DNA from: an uncultured Prevotella sp.
GTDB taxonomy: Bacteria; Bacteroidota; Bacteroidia; Bacteroidales; Bacteroidaceae
DNA length: 64,000 nucleotides
Assembly (NCBI GenBank): GCA_946188165.1
Contig: CAMHTW010000013.1
Location: forward strand, 17,051-81,050
Reading direction: 5' to 3'
Shown here piece after piece: positions 17,872-25,573 of the stretch. How positions within the stretch are numbered: position 1 is the first letter of the stretch; each line of letters opens with the position of its first letter. A program made the position numbers and the translations under genes. The notes under the pieces were generated by a model that saw nothing but the letters and a program-made list of their open reading frames with translations, searched no databases and was not told where the DNA came from.

Positions 17872-18899
17872 TGGAAGAAAACAAGAAAGAACTCAAGGTT
17901 ATTGACGTCGTTGATATAGCTAAAAAGCTGTGGGCTAAGAAGATGCTCTTTGCCAAAACGCTGCCCATCGCCTTTGTCTTATCATATTTATATATATTGG
18001 GGTTTCCACGCTACTATAGCACAGATATCAAGTTAGCCCCAGAATTAGGAGGGACTTCCATGAGTAGTACACTGGGGTCACTGGCATCTTCTTTTGGATT
18101 CGACTTGGACAATATGCAGAGCAATGATGCCATCACTCCCTTGCTTTATCCAGACCTGATGGAAGACAACGGATTTGTGACCAGTCTTTTCAACGTACGT
18201 GTAAAGAGCAAAGACGGAAGCATTAATACGACATACCGAGACTATTTGAAAAAGCATCAGAAACCCATTATATGGATGGTACCTATAGACTGGTGCAAAA
18301 ATCTCTTCAAGAAAGAACAAAAAGCAGAGGCAGGCATCTTTGATCCTTACAATCTTTCAAAGGATGAAGATGATATTGCTGGTAGCATCAGGGATAAGAT
18401 CAATATTGATTTCGACAAAAAGACTGCCGTTATCAGTATCAGCATTAAAGACCAAGATGCATTAATCTGTAAGACCATCGGCGACTCTGTCAAGGAACGC
18501 CTTCAGAATTTCATTACAAACTATCGTACGAGCAAAGCCCGTACCGATTATGAATATTACCTGAAGCTGACAATGGAAGCCAAACAAGACTACGAGAAAG
18601 CACGGCAAAGATACGGCAGTATGGCTGATGCCAATACGAAGGTCGCGTTGAAGAGTCTGGAGTTGAAACTGGAGGATATGGAAAATGACCTTCAGCTCAG
18701 GTATAATGCCTATAGCACCCTTAACAAACAGATGCAGGCTTCCAAAGCAAAAGTACAGGAACGAACACCCGCCTTTACTGTCATCAAAGGTGCTTCCGTG
18801 CCTATCAAGCCGTCAAGTCCCAAGCGAATGATTTTCGTTGCCTTCATATTATTATTCACTTTTGCCGGTACGTCATTATATATATTGCGTAGACAATGA
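17871..18899 (+). CDS. Wzz/polysaccharide co-polymerase, kinase-less
   Basis: 342 residues with two membrane helices (about 35-52, LPIAFVLSYLYILGF, and about 318-337, MIFVAFILLFTFAGTSLYIL) enclosing a large periplasmic part with a coiled-coil stretch (about 220-295). The PSSPKR motif before the second helix is typical of Wzz. It sets the length of the repeat-unit polymer. Unlike Wzc it has no cytoplasmic tyrosine kinase, and no separate kinase is seen here. Its last four bases ATGA hold the start of the next gene. Confidence 0.88.
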   Translation: MEENKKELKVIDVVDIAKKLWAKKMLFAKTLPIAFVLSYLYILGFPRYYSTDIKLAPELGGTSMSSTLGSLASSFGFDLDNMQSNDAITPLLYPDLMEDNGFVTSLFNVRVKSKDGSINTTYRDYLKKHQKPIIWMVPIDWCKNLFKKEQKAEAGIFDPYNLSKDEDDIAGSIRDKINIDFDKKTAVISISIKDQDALICKTIGDSVKERLQNFITNYRTSKARTDYEYYLKLTMEAKQDYEKARQRYGSMADANTKVALKSLELKLEDMENDLQLRYNAYSTLNKQMQASKAKVQERTPAFTVIKGASVPIKPSSPKRMIFVAFILLFTFAGTSLYILRRQ

Positions 18900-19942
18900 T
18901 ATATATTTTCCTCTTACTGTTTATTATTATCGTCTCTCTGATTTTCTTGGAAGATTATCTTGGAGACTATAATAATTATGCATATTGGGGACTATGTATT
19001 ATTTTGATACTTTTTTGTGCTTTTAGGACAATCGGTGTAGACCCAGACTCTGAAAATTACGAAACAATTTTTAAGAGTAGTAGTAATAATCCGAAACTTC
19101 TGGTAGAATTTTCTTTTCTGTTCTTTACAGATATTGTCAAGAGTTTCACAAATGATGTCCACTATCTGTTCCTGATATACGCCTTTTTGGGCATTACAAT
19201 CAAGTTTTATGCCCTCAGGCAACTCTCACCTTGGTATTTTCTGCCAGTAGTCATCTATTTCGGCAATTATTTCATTCTTCACGACTTCATACAAATCCGA
19301 GCAGGCGTTGCCTCAGCCATGCTCTTATTGGCAATCAAGCCTCTCAGTGAAGGAAATAAGAAAAGAGCCATTGTCTATTTCTTGATTGCCAACATGTTCC
19401 ACTATTCCTCGTTAGTATTTTATCCAATTCTCTTTTTCAGTAATAACCTGTCAAAGATTTGGAAATATGCACTGGTTGCGAGTATGCCAGTCGGTGCCAT
19501 CCTATTTCTGCTTCGCATCGATTTTCTATCTGCACTTCCAATACCTTATATTCAGGACAAAATAGAAATGTATAAAGCGTTGACAGAAACAGGATTCTTT
19601 GAAGAGTTTACGCTAAAGAATGTACCCCTATGGATTCAATACACAATCATTCTCTATTCACTGTATTTCTATGACACGATATTGGAAAAATGCCCAGCAC
19701 TTCCACTTCTATTGAAGATAACAGCCTATTCTATGTTTTTTTTCTTCGCCGTTTCCTCGATTTCTGTTGTTGCAGGACGATTGCAAGAGCTACTCGGTAT
19801 TGTTGAGCTGGCACTATTCCCATACGTCTTTTGCACATTCCGCCCGCAGGTCTTTGGCAAGATAGCTGTATGCTTCATAGCCGTTGTAAAAATCTTCTTC
19901 ACGCTATTTGTCTGGAAACTATTAGACTTCGAAATGGAATGA
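18896..19942 (+). CDS. EpsG/Wzy-type polysaccharide polymerase
   Basis: 348 residues, about ten hydrophobic segments, low G+C. EpsG-family features: FRTIGVDPDSENYETIF near the N-terminus, DFIQIRAGVASAMLLLAI and MFHYSSLVFYPILFF. It joins lipid-linked repeat units on the periplasmic side. It overlaps the Wzz gene by ATGA at its start and the flippase gene by ATGA at its end, so the three are translationally coupled. Sequence is poorly conserved in this family, so the call rests on topology, motifs and position. Confidence 0.82.
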   Translation: MIYIFLLLFIIIVSLIFLEDYLGDYNNYAYWGLCIILILFCAFRTIGVDPDSENYETIFKSSSNNPKLLVEFSFLFFTDIVKSFTNDVHYLFLIYAFLGITIKFYALRQLSPWYFLPVVIYFGNYFILHDFIQIRAGVASAMLLLAIKPLSEGNKKRAIVYFLIANMFHYSSLVFYPILFFSNNLSKIWKYALVASMPVGAILFLLRIDFLSALPIPYIQDKIEMYKALTETGFFEEFTLKNVPLWIQYTIILYSLYFYDTILEKCPALPLLLKITAYSMFFFFAVSSISVVAGRLQELLGIVELALFPYVFCTFRPQVFGKIAVCFIAVVKIFFTLFVWKLLDFEME

Positions 19943-21279
19943 ATAAAGACGGGTGTGATTACGACAAACGTTCTTCGCTGTTACAGAAGAATATTCTGGC
20001 CTCCTTTCTCATCAAAGGATGGTCAGCACTCGTTGTGCTTCTTTTGGTACCTGCCACACTAAATTGTTTAGGAGAATACAAAAATGGCATCTGGCTAACT
20101 ATCAGCAGTCTGTTGCTGTGGATAGACAATATGGACATCGGACTGGGCAATGGGCTGCGTAACAAGATAGCAGAATACATGGCTCACAGCGAATATGAAC
20201 GTACCCGTTCGCTTATCTCTTCGACCTTTGCCATGCTGACCTGTATCATCATCCCCGTCCTGCTCATTCTGCTTTTATTGATTGCTATTAGTGACCCCTA
20301 TACGGTTTTCAATGCTGCTCCATTGAAGGTTGCCCATTTGGATCAAGTGCTAATGGTTACGGTGACACTCGTATGCACATCATTTATCTTCAAACTGATT
20401 GGCAATTTCTATATGGGCATGCAACTCCCCGCTGTCAGCAACCTGCTAATAGCGTTAGGGCAGACGCTGGTACTTATCGGCACCTATATCGTACTCTATT
20501 CAGGAAGCCATTCTATGATGCTGATTGCACTAGTGAATACGGGAGCTCCCCTATTTGTCTATCTGCTTGCCTACCCCTACACCTTTTTCTATAAATATCC
20601 ACACCTGCGCCCGTCTTTCAAGCTCATCAATTTCAAGGAAGCCCGTGCAGTTATCAATATGGGGGTACAGTTCTTTATTATGCAGATTTCGGGTGTCATA
20701 CTGTTTATGACCTCTAATCTTCTGATATCCAAACTGTTTACACCCGCTTTAGTCACTCCATATCAGATTACCTATCGCTATTTCAGTATTCTTCTTGTTG
20801 CATTCACCGTTATCTGCATGCCTTTCTGGAATGCCACTACCGATGCCTACGAACGAGGCGATATACAATGGATACGTAACGCTACCCGAAAACTACGACT
20901 GATGATTATCGGCATCATGGCATGCATGGTGCTGATGGTAATCCTGTCGCCTTGGGTCTATTCCATTTGGATTGGAGATAGTATCACCATAGATATCCGT
21001 ATGAGCATTGTGATGGCAACATATATTTTCATATTAATATATAGCATGCGCTACAGCTATTTCATTAACGGCATCGGTAAGTTGCGCCTGCAACTCATCT
21101 TTACCACTGCGGCAGCCGTTATCTTTATCCCGTTGGCTTACCTGACAACGCAATACACACACAGCATTATTTGGTTTATGATAGTTATGTGCTTGGTAAA
21201 TATCCCTGGTCTCATTGTCAATCGTATACAGTTTAGCAAACTTATTAACGGCCAAGCAAAAGGAATTTGGATGAAATAA
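19939..21279 (+). CDS. Wzx-type polysaccharide flippase
   Basis: 446 residues from ATG 19939, chosen for its ATGA overlap with the polymerase stop; an upstream in-frame ATG at 19831 lies inside that gene. About 12 membrane helices, with SFLIKGWSALVVLLLVPATL and YKNGIWLTISSLLLWIDNMDIGLGNGLRN typical of the polysaccharide transporter family. It turns lipid-linked repeat units across the inner membrane. It follows Wzz and Wzy in the usual Wzx/Wzy set. Confidence 0.88.
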   Translation: MNKDGCDYDKRSSLLQKNILASFLIKGWSALVVLLLVPATLNCLGEYKNGIWLTISSLLLWIDNMDIGLGNGLRNKIAEYMAHSEYERTRSLISSTFAMLTCIIIPVLLILLLLIAISDPYTVFNAAPLKVAHLDQVLMVTVTLVCTSFIFKLIGNFYMGMQLPAVSNLLIALGQTLVLIGTYIVLYSGSHSMMLIALVNTGAPLFVYLLAYPYTFFYKYPHLRPSFKLINFKEARAVINMGVQFFIMQISGVILFMTSNLLISKLFTPALVTPYQITYRYFSILLVAFTVICMPFWNATTDAYERGDIQWIRNATRKLRLMIIGIMACMVLMVILSPWVYSIWIGDSITIDIRMSIVMATYIFILIYSMRYSYFINGIGKLRLQLIFTTAAAVIFIPLAYLTTQYTHSIIWFMIVMCLVNIPGLIVNRIQFSKLINGQAKGIWMK

Positions 21280-21282
21280 AAT

Positions 21283-22116
21283 ATGGAACAAAAAAGTGTA
21301 AAAATCGCCATTCTGATGGCAACCTATAATGGAAAGAAATATCTCGGCGAACAGATAGATTCTTTTTTGTCACAGACAAACTCCCTGTGGCATTTGTTTG
21401 TTCACGACGATGGGTCGAAAGACGGGACTCGCGAACTATTGAACGACTATGCCACGAAATATCCAGAAAAGATAACCATTCTTGACTATCCTTCTCAGGG
21501 TGGTGCTTTGCAGAACTTTATGAGTCTTCTGGAGCGGGTAGAAGCCGACTACTACATGTTTTCCGATCAGGACGATGTATGGCATCCCACCAAGATTGAG
21601 AAATCATATCAGGCAATGAAAGAGCAAGAGGCTATACACCCAGAAAAGCCTATTATTGTTCATACAGATGTCAGAGTTGTCGATGGTAATCTTCGCTTGC
21701 TTCACCCATCTTACAGAGAATACGGACACATCTATCCCGAGAAAGTCACCTGTTTCAAGGAATGTGTTATTAACGTGACGTTAGGATGCGCCATGCTATT
21801 CAACAAGCAGTCAAGAGATGTTTCTCTTAGCCGCCCCTGGAAACATGCACTCATGCACGATGGATGGGTAACAACACGTACATACGCAGAAAATGGTATC
21901 GTATATGCTATTCCTGAATCACTGATGGAATATCGCAATCACGGTGATAATACCATAGGTGCCACCGATGGTTCCAGATTCACATTAGCCTATAGAATCA
22001 AGCATTTCGGCGAGATGCTCCGACTGAACATGAAGCAGTACCGCATGCTGCGTAGTGCCGGATATGGTTCTATATTTACCTATTATTATTATAAGTTCAG
22101 AATTCACATCCACTAA
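21283..22116 (+). CDS. GT2-family glycosyltransferase
   Basis: 277 residues, soluble GT-A fold. The nucleotide-binding start KIAILMATYNGKKYLGEQID, HDDGSKDGT and the metal-binding SDQDDVW place it in the rhamnosyltransferase-like branch of GT2. It adds one sugar to the lipid-linked repeat unit. It starts 3 nt after the flippase stop and its own stop is followed directly by the next ATG (TAATATG). Confidence 0.9.
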   Translation: MEQKSVKIAILMATYNGKKYLGEQIDSFLSQTNSLWHLFVHDDGSKDGTRELLNDYATKYPEKITILDYPSQGGALQNFMSLLERVEADYYMFSDQDDVWHPTKIEKSYQAMKEQEAIHPEKPIIVHTDVRVVDGNLRLLHPSYREYGHIYPEKVTCFKECVINVTLGCAMLFNKQSRDVSLSRPWKHALMHDGWVTTRTYAENGIVYAIPESLMEYRNHGDNTIGATDGSRFTLAYRIKHFGEMLRLNMKQYRMLRSAGYGSIFTYYYYKFRIHIH

Positions 22117-22117
22117 T

Positions 22118-23293
22118 ATGTATAGAATTTATTTTTATATAGTTTTATTTTTTTATAGTTTCATTTTTCTACCGTCTCAGGCCGAGATACCCATCGTGGC
22201 CTACTATGGTATTCCTTTGGAGCATTCGAATGTCAACCGCTTCAAGGAGTTCAAGGAGGCTGGCTTCGACGTGTCTATCTGTTTCTACGATGACACCCCT
22301 GTGGACACGCTTCTCCGCATACTGGACGACGCCAAGAGAAGCGATATCCAGCTCATTATCAGCAGCGGATGGGTGTCCGTACAACCACATGTGGGCATTC
22401 CACGACTGAAAAACCACCCAGCACTCTATGGCTACTTCCTGCAAGACGAGCCTTGGCCCAAGGATATTCCTGAGACAACGCGACGCTATCAGGCTATGGC
22501 CAAGCACGACACTAAGAAGCCCACATACGTCAATCTGTTGCCCAACTATGGCGACGGCATGCCCAGGGAAATCAAGATGCCGCCATACAAAGACTATCTG
22601 CAACAGACAGCGACTATTGGACTGCCGTTCATCTCCTTCGACTTTTATCCCATCATGAAGTCAGGCATTCGTCCCACATGGTATTCGTGTCTGGAAGATA
22701 TCCGTCAGCAAAGCCTGCGAACGGGTAAGCCTTTCTGGGCTTTTGCCCTTTGCACACCGCATCTGGACTATCCGCAACCCACCATCGAAATGCTGCGCCT
22801 GCAAGTTTATTCCGACTTGGCATACGGTGCCCAGGCTATCGAATATTTCACCTACTGGACACCCAAGGTGACTGAAGAGTGGGATTTCCACGACGGTCCC
22901 ATCGGCATTGACGGCCAGCGTACCAAGACCTACACACTGGTCAAGCGTATGAATCAGGAGTTGCGCGGCGTGCTGCCCTTGTTCGACAAGGCCGAGGTGC
23001 TGACCGTCAACCACCTGCTGAAGATACCAGCAGGCACCACAAAACTGCAGCGCATTCCTGCAAACATCAGGAAACTGAAGGTCGTAGGCCGTCAGGGTGC
23101 CCTCATCTCAACTTTCAGGAAGGCGGGACACCTGTATATGGCTGTGGTCAACAAGGACTATGAAAGCGACATGAAACTCTATATCTCTGCCAGGAGCAAT
23201 GTCACCATGCTGGACAAGCAACTGAAGGAGACTGCTGTCAAGTCCTCTTACAAGGTAGGTGGCGGCGACATGCTTTTATTCAAGTTAAAATAA
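22118..23293 (+). CDS. exported TIM-barrel glycosidase-like protein in the polysaccharide cluster
   Basis: 391 residues from ATG 22118; earlier starts lie inside the GT2 gene. Signal peptide (IVLFFYSFIFLPSQA). The barrel is of the GH42/GH-A-like sort: IVAYYGIP, a repeating strand-helix pattern (DVSICFYDD, LIISSGW), ALYGYFLQDEPWP with a candidate acid in DEP, FISFDFYP, and QAIEYFTYWTP with a candidate second acid. The C-terminal 100 residues form a beta domain. No exact family is recognised. Its place between glycosyltransferase genes suggests a periplasmic hydrolase that edits the exported polymer. A host-glycan role is possible but less likely. Confidence 0.65.
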   Translation: MYRIYFYIVLFFYSFIFLPSQAEIPIVAYYGIPLEHSNVNRFKEFKEAGFDVSICFYDDTPVDTLLRILDDAKRSDIQLIISSGWVSVQPHVGIPRLKNHPALYGYFLQDEPWPKDIPETTRRYQAMAKHDTKKPTYVNLLPNYGDGMPREIKMPPYKDYLQQTATIGLPFISFDFYPIMKSGIRPTWYSCLEDIRQQSLRTGKPFWAFALCTPHLDYPQPTIEMLRLQVYSDLAYGAQAIEYFTYWTPKVTEEWDFHDGPIGIDGQRTKTYTLVKRMNQELRGVLPLFDKAEVLTVNHLLKIPAGTTKLQRIPANIRKLKVVGRQGALISTFRKAGHLYMAVVNKDYESDMKLYISARSNVTMLDKQLKETAVKSSYKVGGGDMLLFKLK

Positions 23294-23299
23294 AGACCC

Positions 23300-24409
23300 A
23301 TGACAATATATATCAACGGACGGTTCCTGACACAGCCCATGACGGGCGTCGAACGCTATGCCTACAACCTCTGCAAGGCTATGGCTCGTCTGCATCAGCC
23401 CTTTACCGTCGTCTGTCCCAAGGCGCCTATTCATCAAGACTATGACGTGAGCGACTTGACCATCGTCCACTACGGCATCGGCAACTCCCACTTCTGGGAA
23501 CAGTGTGTACTTCCGTTCTTCTTCATCGGCAAAAAGGATTATATGGTACTCAGCTTCACAGGGTTGGGTTCCATCCTGATTCGCCATAAGGTGATGACAG
23601 TTCACGACCTGTCGTTCCTGAAGAATCCTTCGTGGTATTCTCGTACCTATTATTGGTATTACAAGTTCATGACGCCCTTGGCAGTGAAGACGTCGCAGCA
23701 TATCCTGACGGTCAGCGAATTCTCGAAAAGCGAGATTCTCGGCTTCTATCCTTTCTTGAAAGCAGAGAACATCAGCGTCGTCTATAATGCCATCGACCGC
23801 CAATTGTTCAAACCTCAGACCTCAGACCTCAGACCTCAGACCTCAGACATCACCCCTCAGACCTCAGTCCCCTTTGTCCTCTGCGTCTCGTCCATCGACC
23901 CAAGGAAGAACTTTGTACGACTCATCGAAGCCTGTCAGGGACTGACTGGTGCCAAACTCTACATCGTTGGCAAATACAACCGTGTGTTCAGCCAGGCCTC
24001 AGCCCTCACCCCTCAGACCTCAGACACCAGCCCTCAGCCCTCTAACATCCAATTCTTAGGCAGGGTGAGCGACGACGAACTGGTACGTCTCTATAATCAG
24101 GCCGCCTGCTTTGTCTTTCCGTCTTTATATGAGGGCTTTGGACTGCCCCCACTCGAAGCCATGGCATGCGGTTGTCCTGTACTGGTTTCCGACATTCCCG
24201 TCGAGCGTGAGGTTTGCGGCGATGCGGCACAATATTTCAATCCACTTGATCCTACTAATATTCTTCATACAATCACACAATATTTGAACAACGCTGACGT
24301 TATAAAAGAAAAGATGCGCCAGAAAGGCTTCGAAAACATTAAGCGGTTCTCATGGGAGAAGTCTGCGGAGATTCTAATTCAGAAGTTAAAGGAGATAGAA
24401 GAAGTTTAA
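23300..24409 (+). CDS. GT4-family glycosyltransferase with two repeat-encoded loops
   Basis: 369 residues, GT-B fold. N-terminal domain starts TIYINGRFLTQPMTGVERYA; the C-terminal donor domain has CVSSIDPRKNFVRLIEA, FLGRVSDDELVRLY and the EX7E motif in PSLYEGFGLPPLEAMACG. Two low-complexity insertions, around residues 172-190 (PQTSDLR-PQTSDIT-PQTSV) and 234-248 (ALTPQTSDTSPQPS), are encoded by 7-bp tandem repeats. They fall in loops: the interdomain linker, and the turn before the FLGRVS strand. Gain or loss of a single 7-bp unit would shift the frame, so the gene could be phase variable; three units (21 bp) keep it open. Substrates unknown. Confidence 0.9.
   Translation: MTIYINGRFLTQPMTGVERYAYNLCKAMARLHQPFTVVCPKAPIHQDYDVSDLTIVHYGIGNSHFWEQCVLPFFFIGKKDYMVLSFTGLGSILIRHKVMTVHDLSFLKNPSWYSRTYYWYYKFMTPLAVKTSQHILTVSEFSKSEILGFYPFLKAENISVVYNAIDRQLFKPQTSDLRPQTSDITPQTSVPFVLCVSSIDPRKNFVRLIEACQGLTGAKLYIVGKYNRVFSQASALTPQTSDTSPQPSNIQFLGRVSDDELVRLYNQAACFVFPSLYEGFGLPPLEAMACGCPVLVSDIPVEREVCGDAAQYFNPLDPTNILHTITQYLNNADVIKEKMRQKGFENIKRFSWEKSAEILIQKLKEIEEV
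23813..23868. repeat. intragenic heptamer repeat CCTCAGA x8 (two units degenerate)
   Basis: Five perfect CCTCAGA units (23813-23847), one degenerate unit CATCACC, then CCTCAGA and CCTCAGT: 56 bp with strict 7-bp period. On the minus strand each unit reads in the GANNNNN register (GAGGTCT). It encodes PQTSD-type heptapeptides in the GT4 gene. Confidence 0.92.
24001..24042. repeat. second intragenic heptamer repeat in the same GT4 gene
   Basis: AGCCCTC, ACCCCTC, AGACCTC, AGACACC, AGCCCTC, AGCCCTC: six units with 7-bp period, more degenerate than the first tract but of the same family. Confidence 0.8.
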
Positions 24410-24442
24410 AAAAGTTAGAGAAGTTAAAGAAACAAATTGCGG

Positions 24443-25567
24443 ATGAAGAAAACTATACTCCAGATTGCCAAATATTATTATCCTGTTGAAGGCGGTATTG
24501 AGACCGTTACCAAATACTTGGGCGAGGGCCTGACGACATTCGAGCAAGTCGTCGTATGCTTTAGCCAGGATGGCATTACCCGTCTCGATACAGTCAACGG
24601 CGTCAAGGTTTACCGTATTGCGTCATCCATGAAAATAGCCAGTCAGGATATTGCCTTCTCATATTATCACTACCTGAAGAAAATCATCTACGAAGAGCAG
24701 CCTGACATCATCCTGCTGCATTGTCCCAACCCTTTCCTGTATCCTATCACGGCCAAGCTGACGCCTAAAGACGTCAAGCTCGTCCTGCTATGGCACTCCG
24801 ACATTTTGGGTAAAGGCATACTTTATAAGATGGTCAAGCAATTCGAAAAGGTCATACTCCGTAAGGCCGACCTTATTCTGGCCACAAGTCCTAACTACAT
24901 CCACCCGTCAAGTCCCATCTACGACTATCGCGACAAGACGGAAGTGGTGGCCAACGGCATCATCAAGAGCGATTTTGTGTGGCGTGCAGGCGACGAGACG
25001 ACCATTGAGGAAGTTCGTCGGAAATACCATCATAAGAAGATTGTGTTCTTCGTGGGTCGTCATGCTGCTTACAAAGGCATCGACTACCTCATTGAGGCCG
25101 AGAAATACATCCAGTCAGATTGCATCATCCTCATTGGTGGACGAGGCCCTGAGACTGAACGTCTGAAGGCGATGACCCACTCTGAGCGCATCAAATTCAT
25201 CGGACGCATTCCCAACGAATATCTGCGTTGCTACTACTACGCCTCCGACATCTTTGCCTTCACCTCGTGTACCAAGCAGGAGGCTTTTGGCATCGCCCTT
25301 GCCGAGGCCATGTATTGCGGTAGCGTACCTGTCACTTTCACCATTGAGGGGTCTGGTGTTAACTGGGTGTCGGTAGGTGGCGAGACGGGCATCGAGGTTC
25401 CCTTAGGTGACGTGAAGGCATACGCCGAAGCCATCGACCGTTTGCTGTCCGACAGAGATTTGTACATGAAATATGCCACCGCTGGCAAGGATCGTGTTGT
25501 CCGCATGTTTACCAGCGAGCGCGCCAATGCGCAAGCCGAAGAGGTACTGACTCGGTTTGCAGACTGA
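24443..25567 (+). CDS. GT4-family glycosyltransferase
   Basis: 374 residues, start ATG 24443 (MKKTILQIAKYYYPVEGG); a TTG two codons upstream is possible but less likely. GT-B fold with GGIETVTKYLGEGL in the N-terminal domain, FVGRHAAYKGIDYLIEA and FIGRIPNEYLRCYYYASD in the donor domain, and EAFGIALAEAMYCG, the EX7E donor-binding motif. Probably another transferase of the repeat unit. It lies 33 nt after the first GT4 gene; that spacer has imperfect copies of AAGTTA-AAG. It ends 6 nt from the opposing gene. Confidence 0.9.
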   Translation: MKKTILQIAKYYYPVEGGIETVTKYLGEGLTTFEQVVVCFSQDGITRLDTVNGVKVYRIASSMKIASQDIAFSYYHYLKKIIYEEQPDIILLHCPNPFLYPITAKLTPKDVKLVLLWHSDILGKGILYKMVKQFEKVILRKADLILATSPNYIHPSSPIYDYRDKTEVVANGIIKSDFVWRAGDETTIEEVRRKYHHKKIVFFVGRHAAYKGIDYLIEAEKYIQSDCIILIGGRGPETERLKAMTHSERIKFIGRIPNEYLRCYYYASDIFAFTSCTKQEAFGIALAEAMYCGSVPVTFTIEGSGVNWVSVGGETGIEVPLGDVKAYAEAIDRLLSDRDLYMKYATAGKDRVVRMFTSERANAQAEEVLTRFAD

Positions 25568-25573
25568 TTCCTG

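Noticed and set aside
23813..24042. Low-complexity PQTSD inserts taken as sequencing or assembly error
   Set aside because: The frame stays open through both tracts and related heptamers occur in several other places, so they look genuine; error in exact unit number cannot be excluded.
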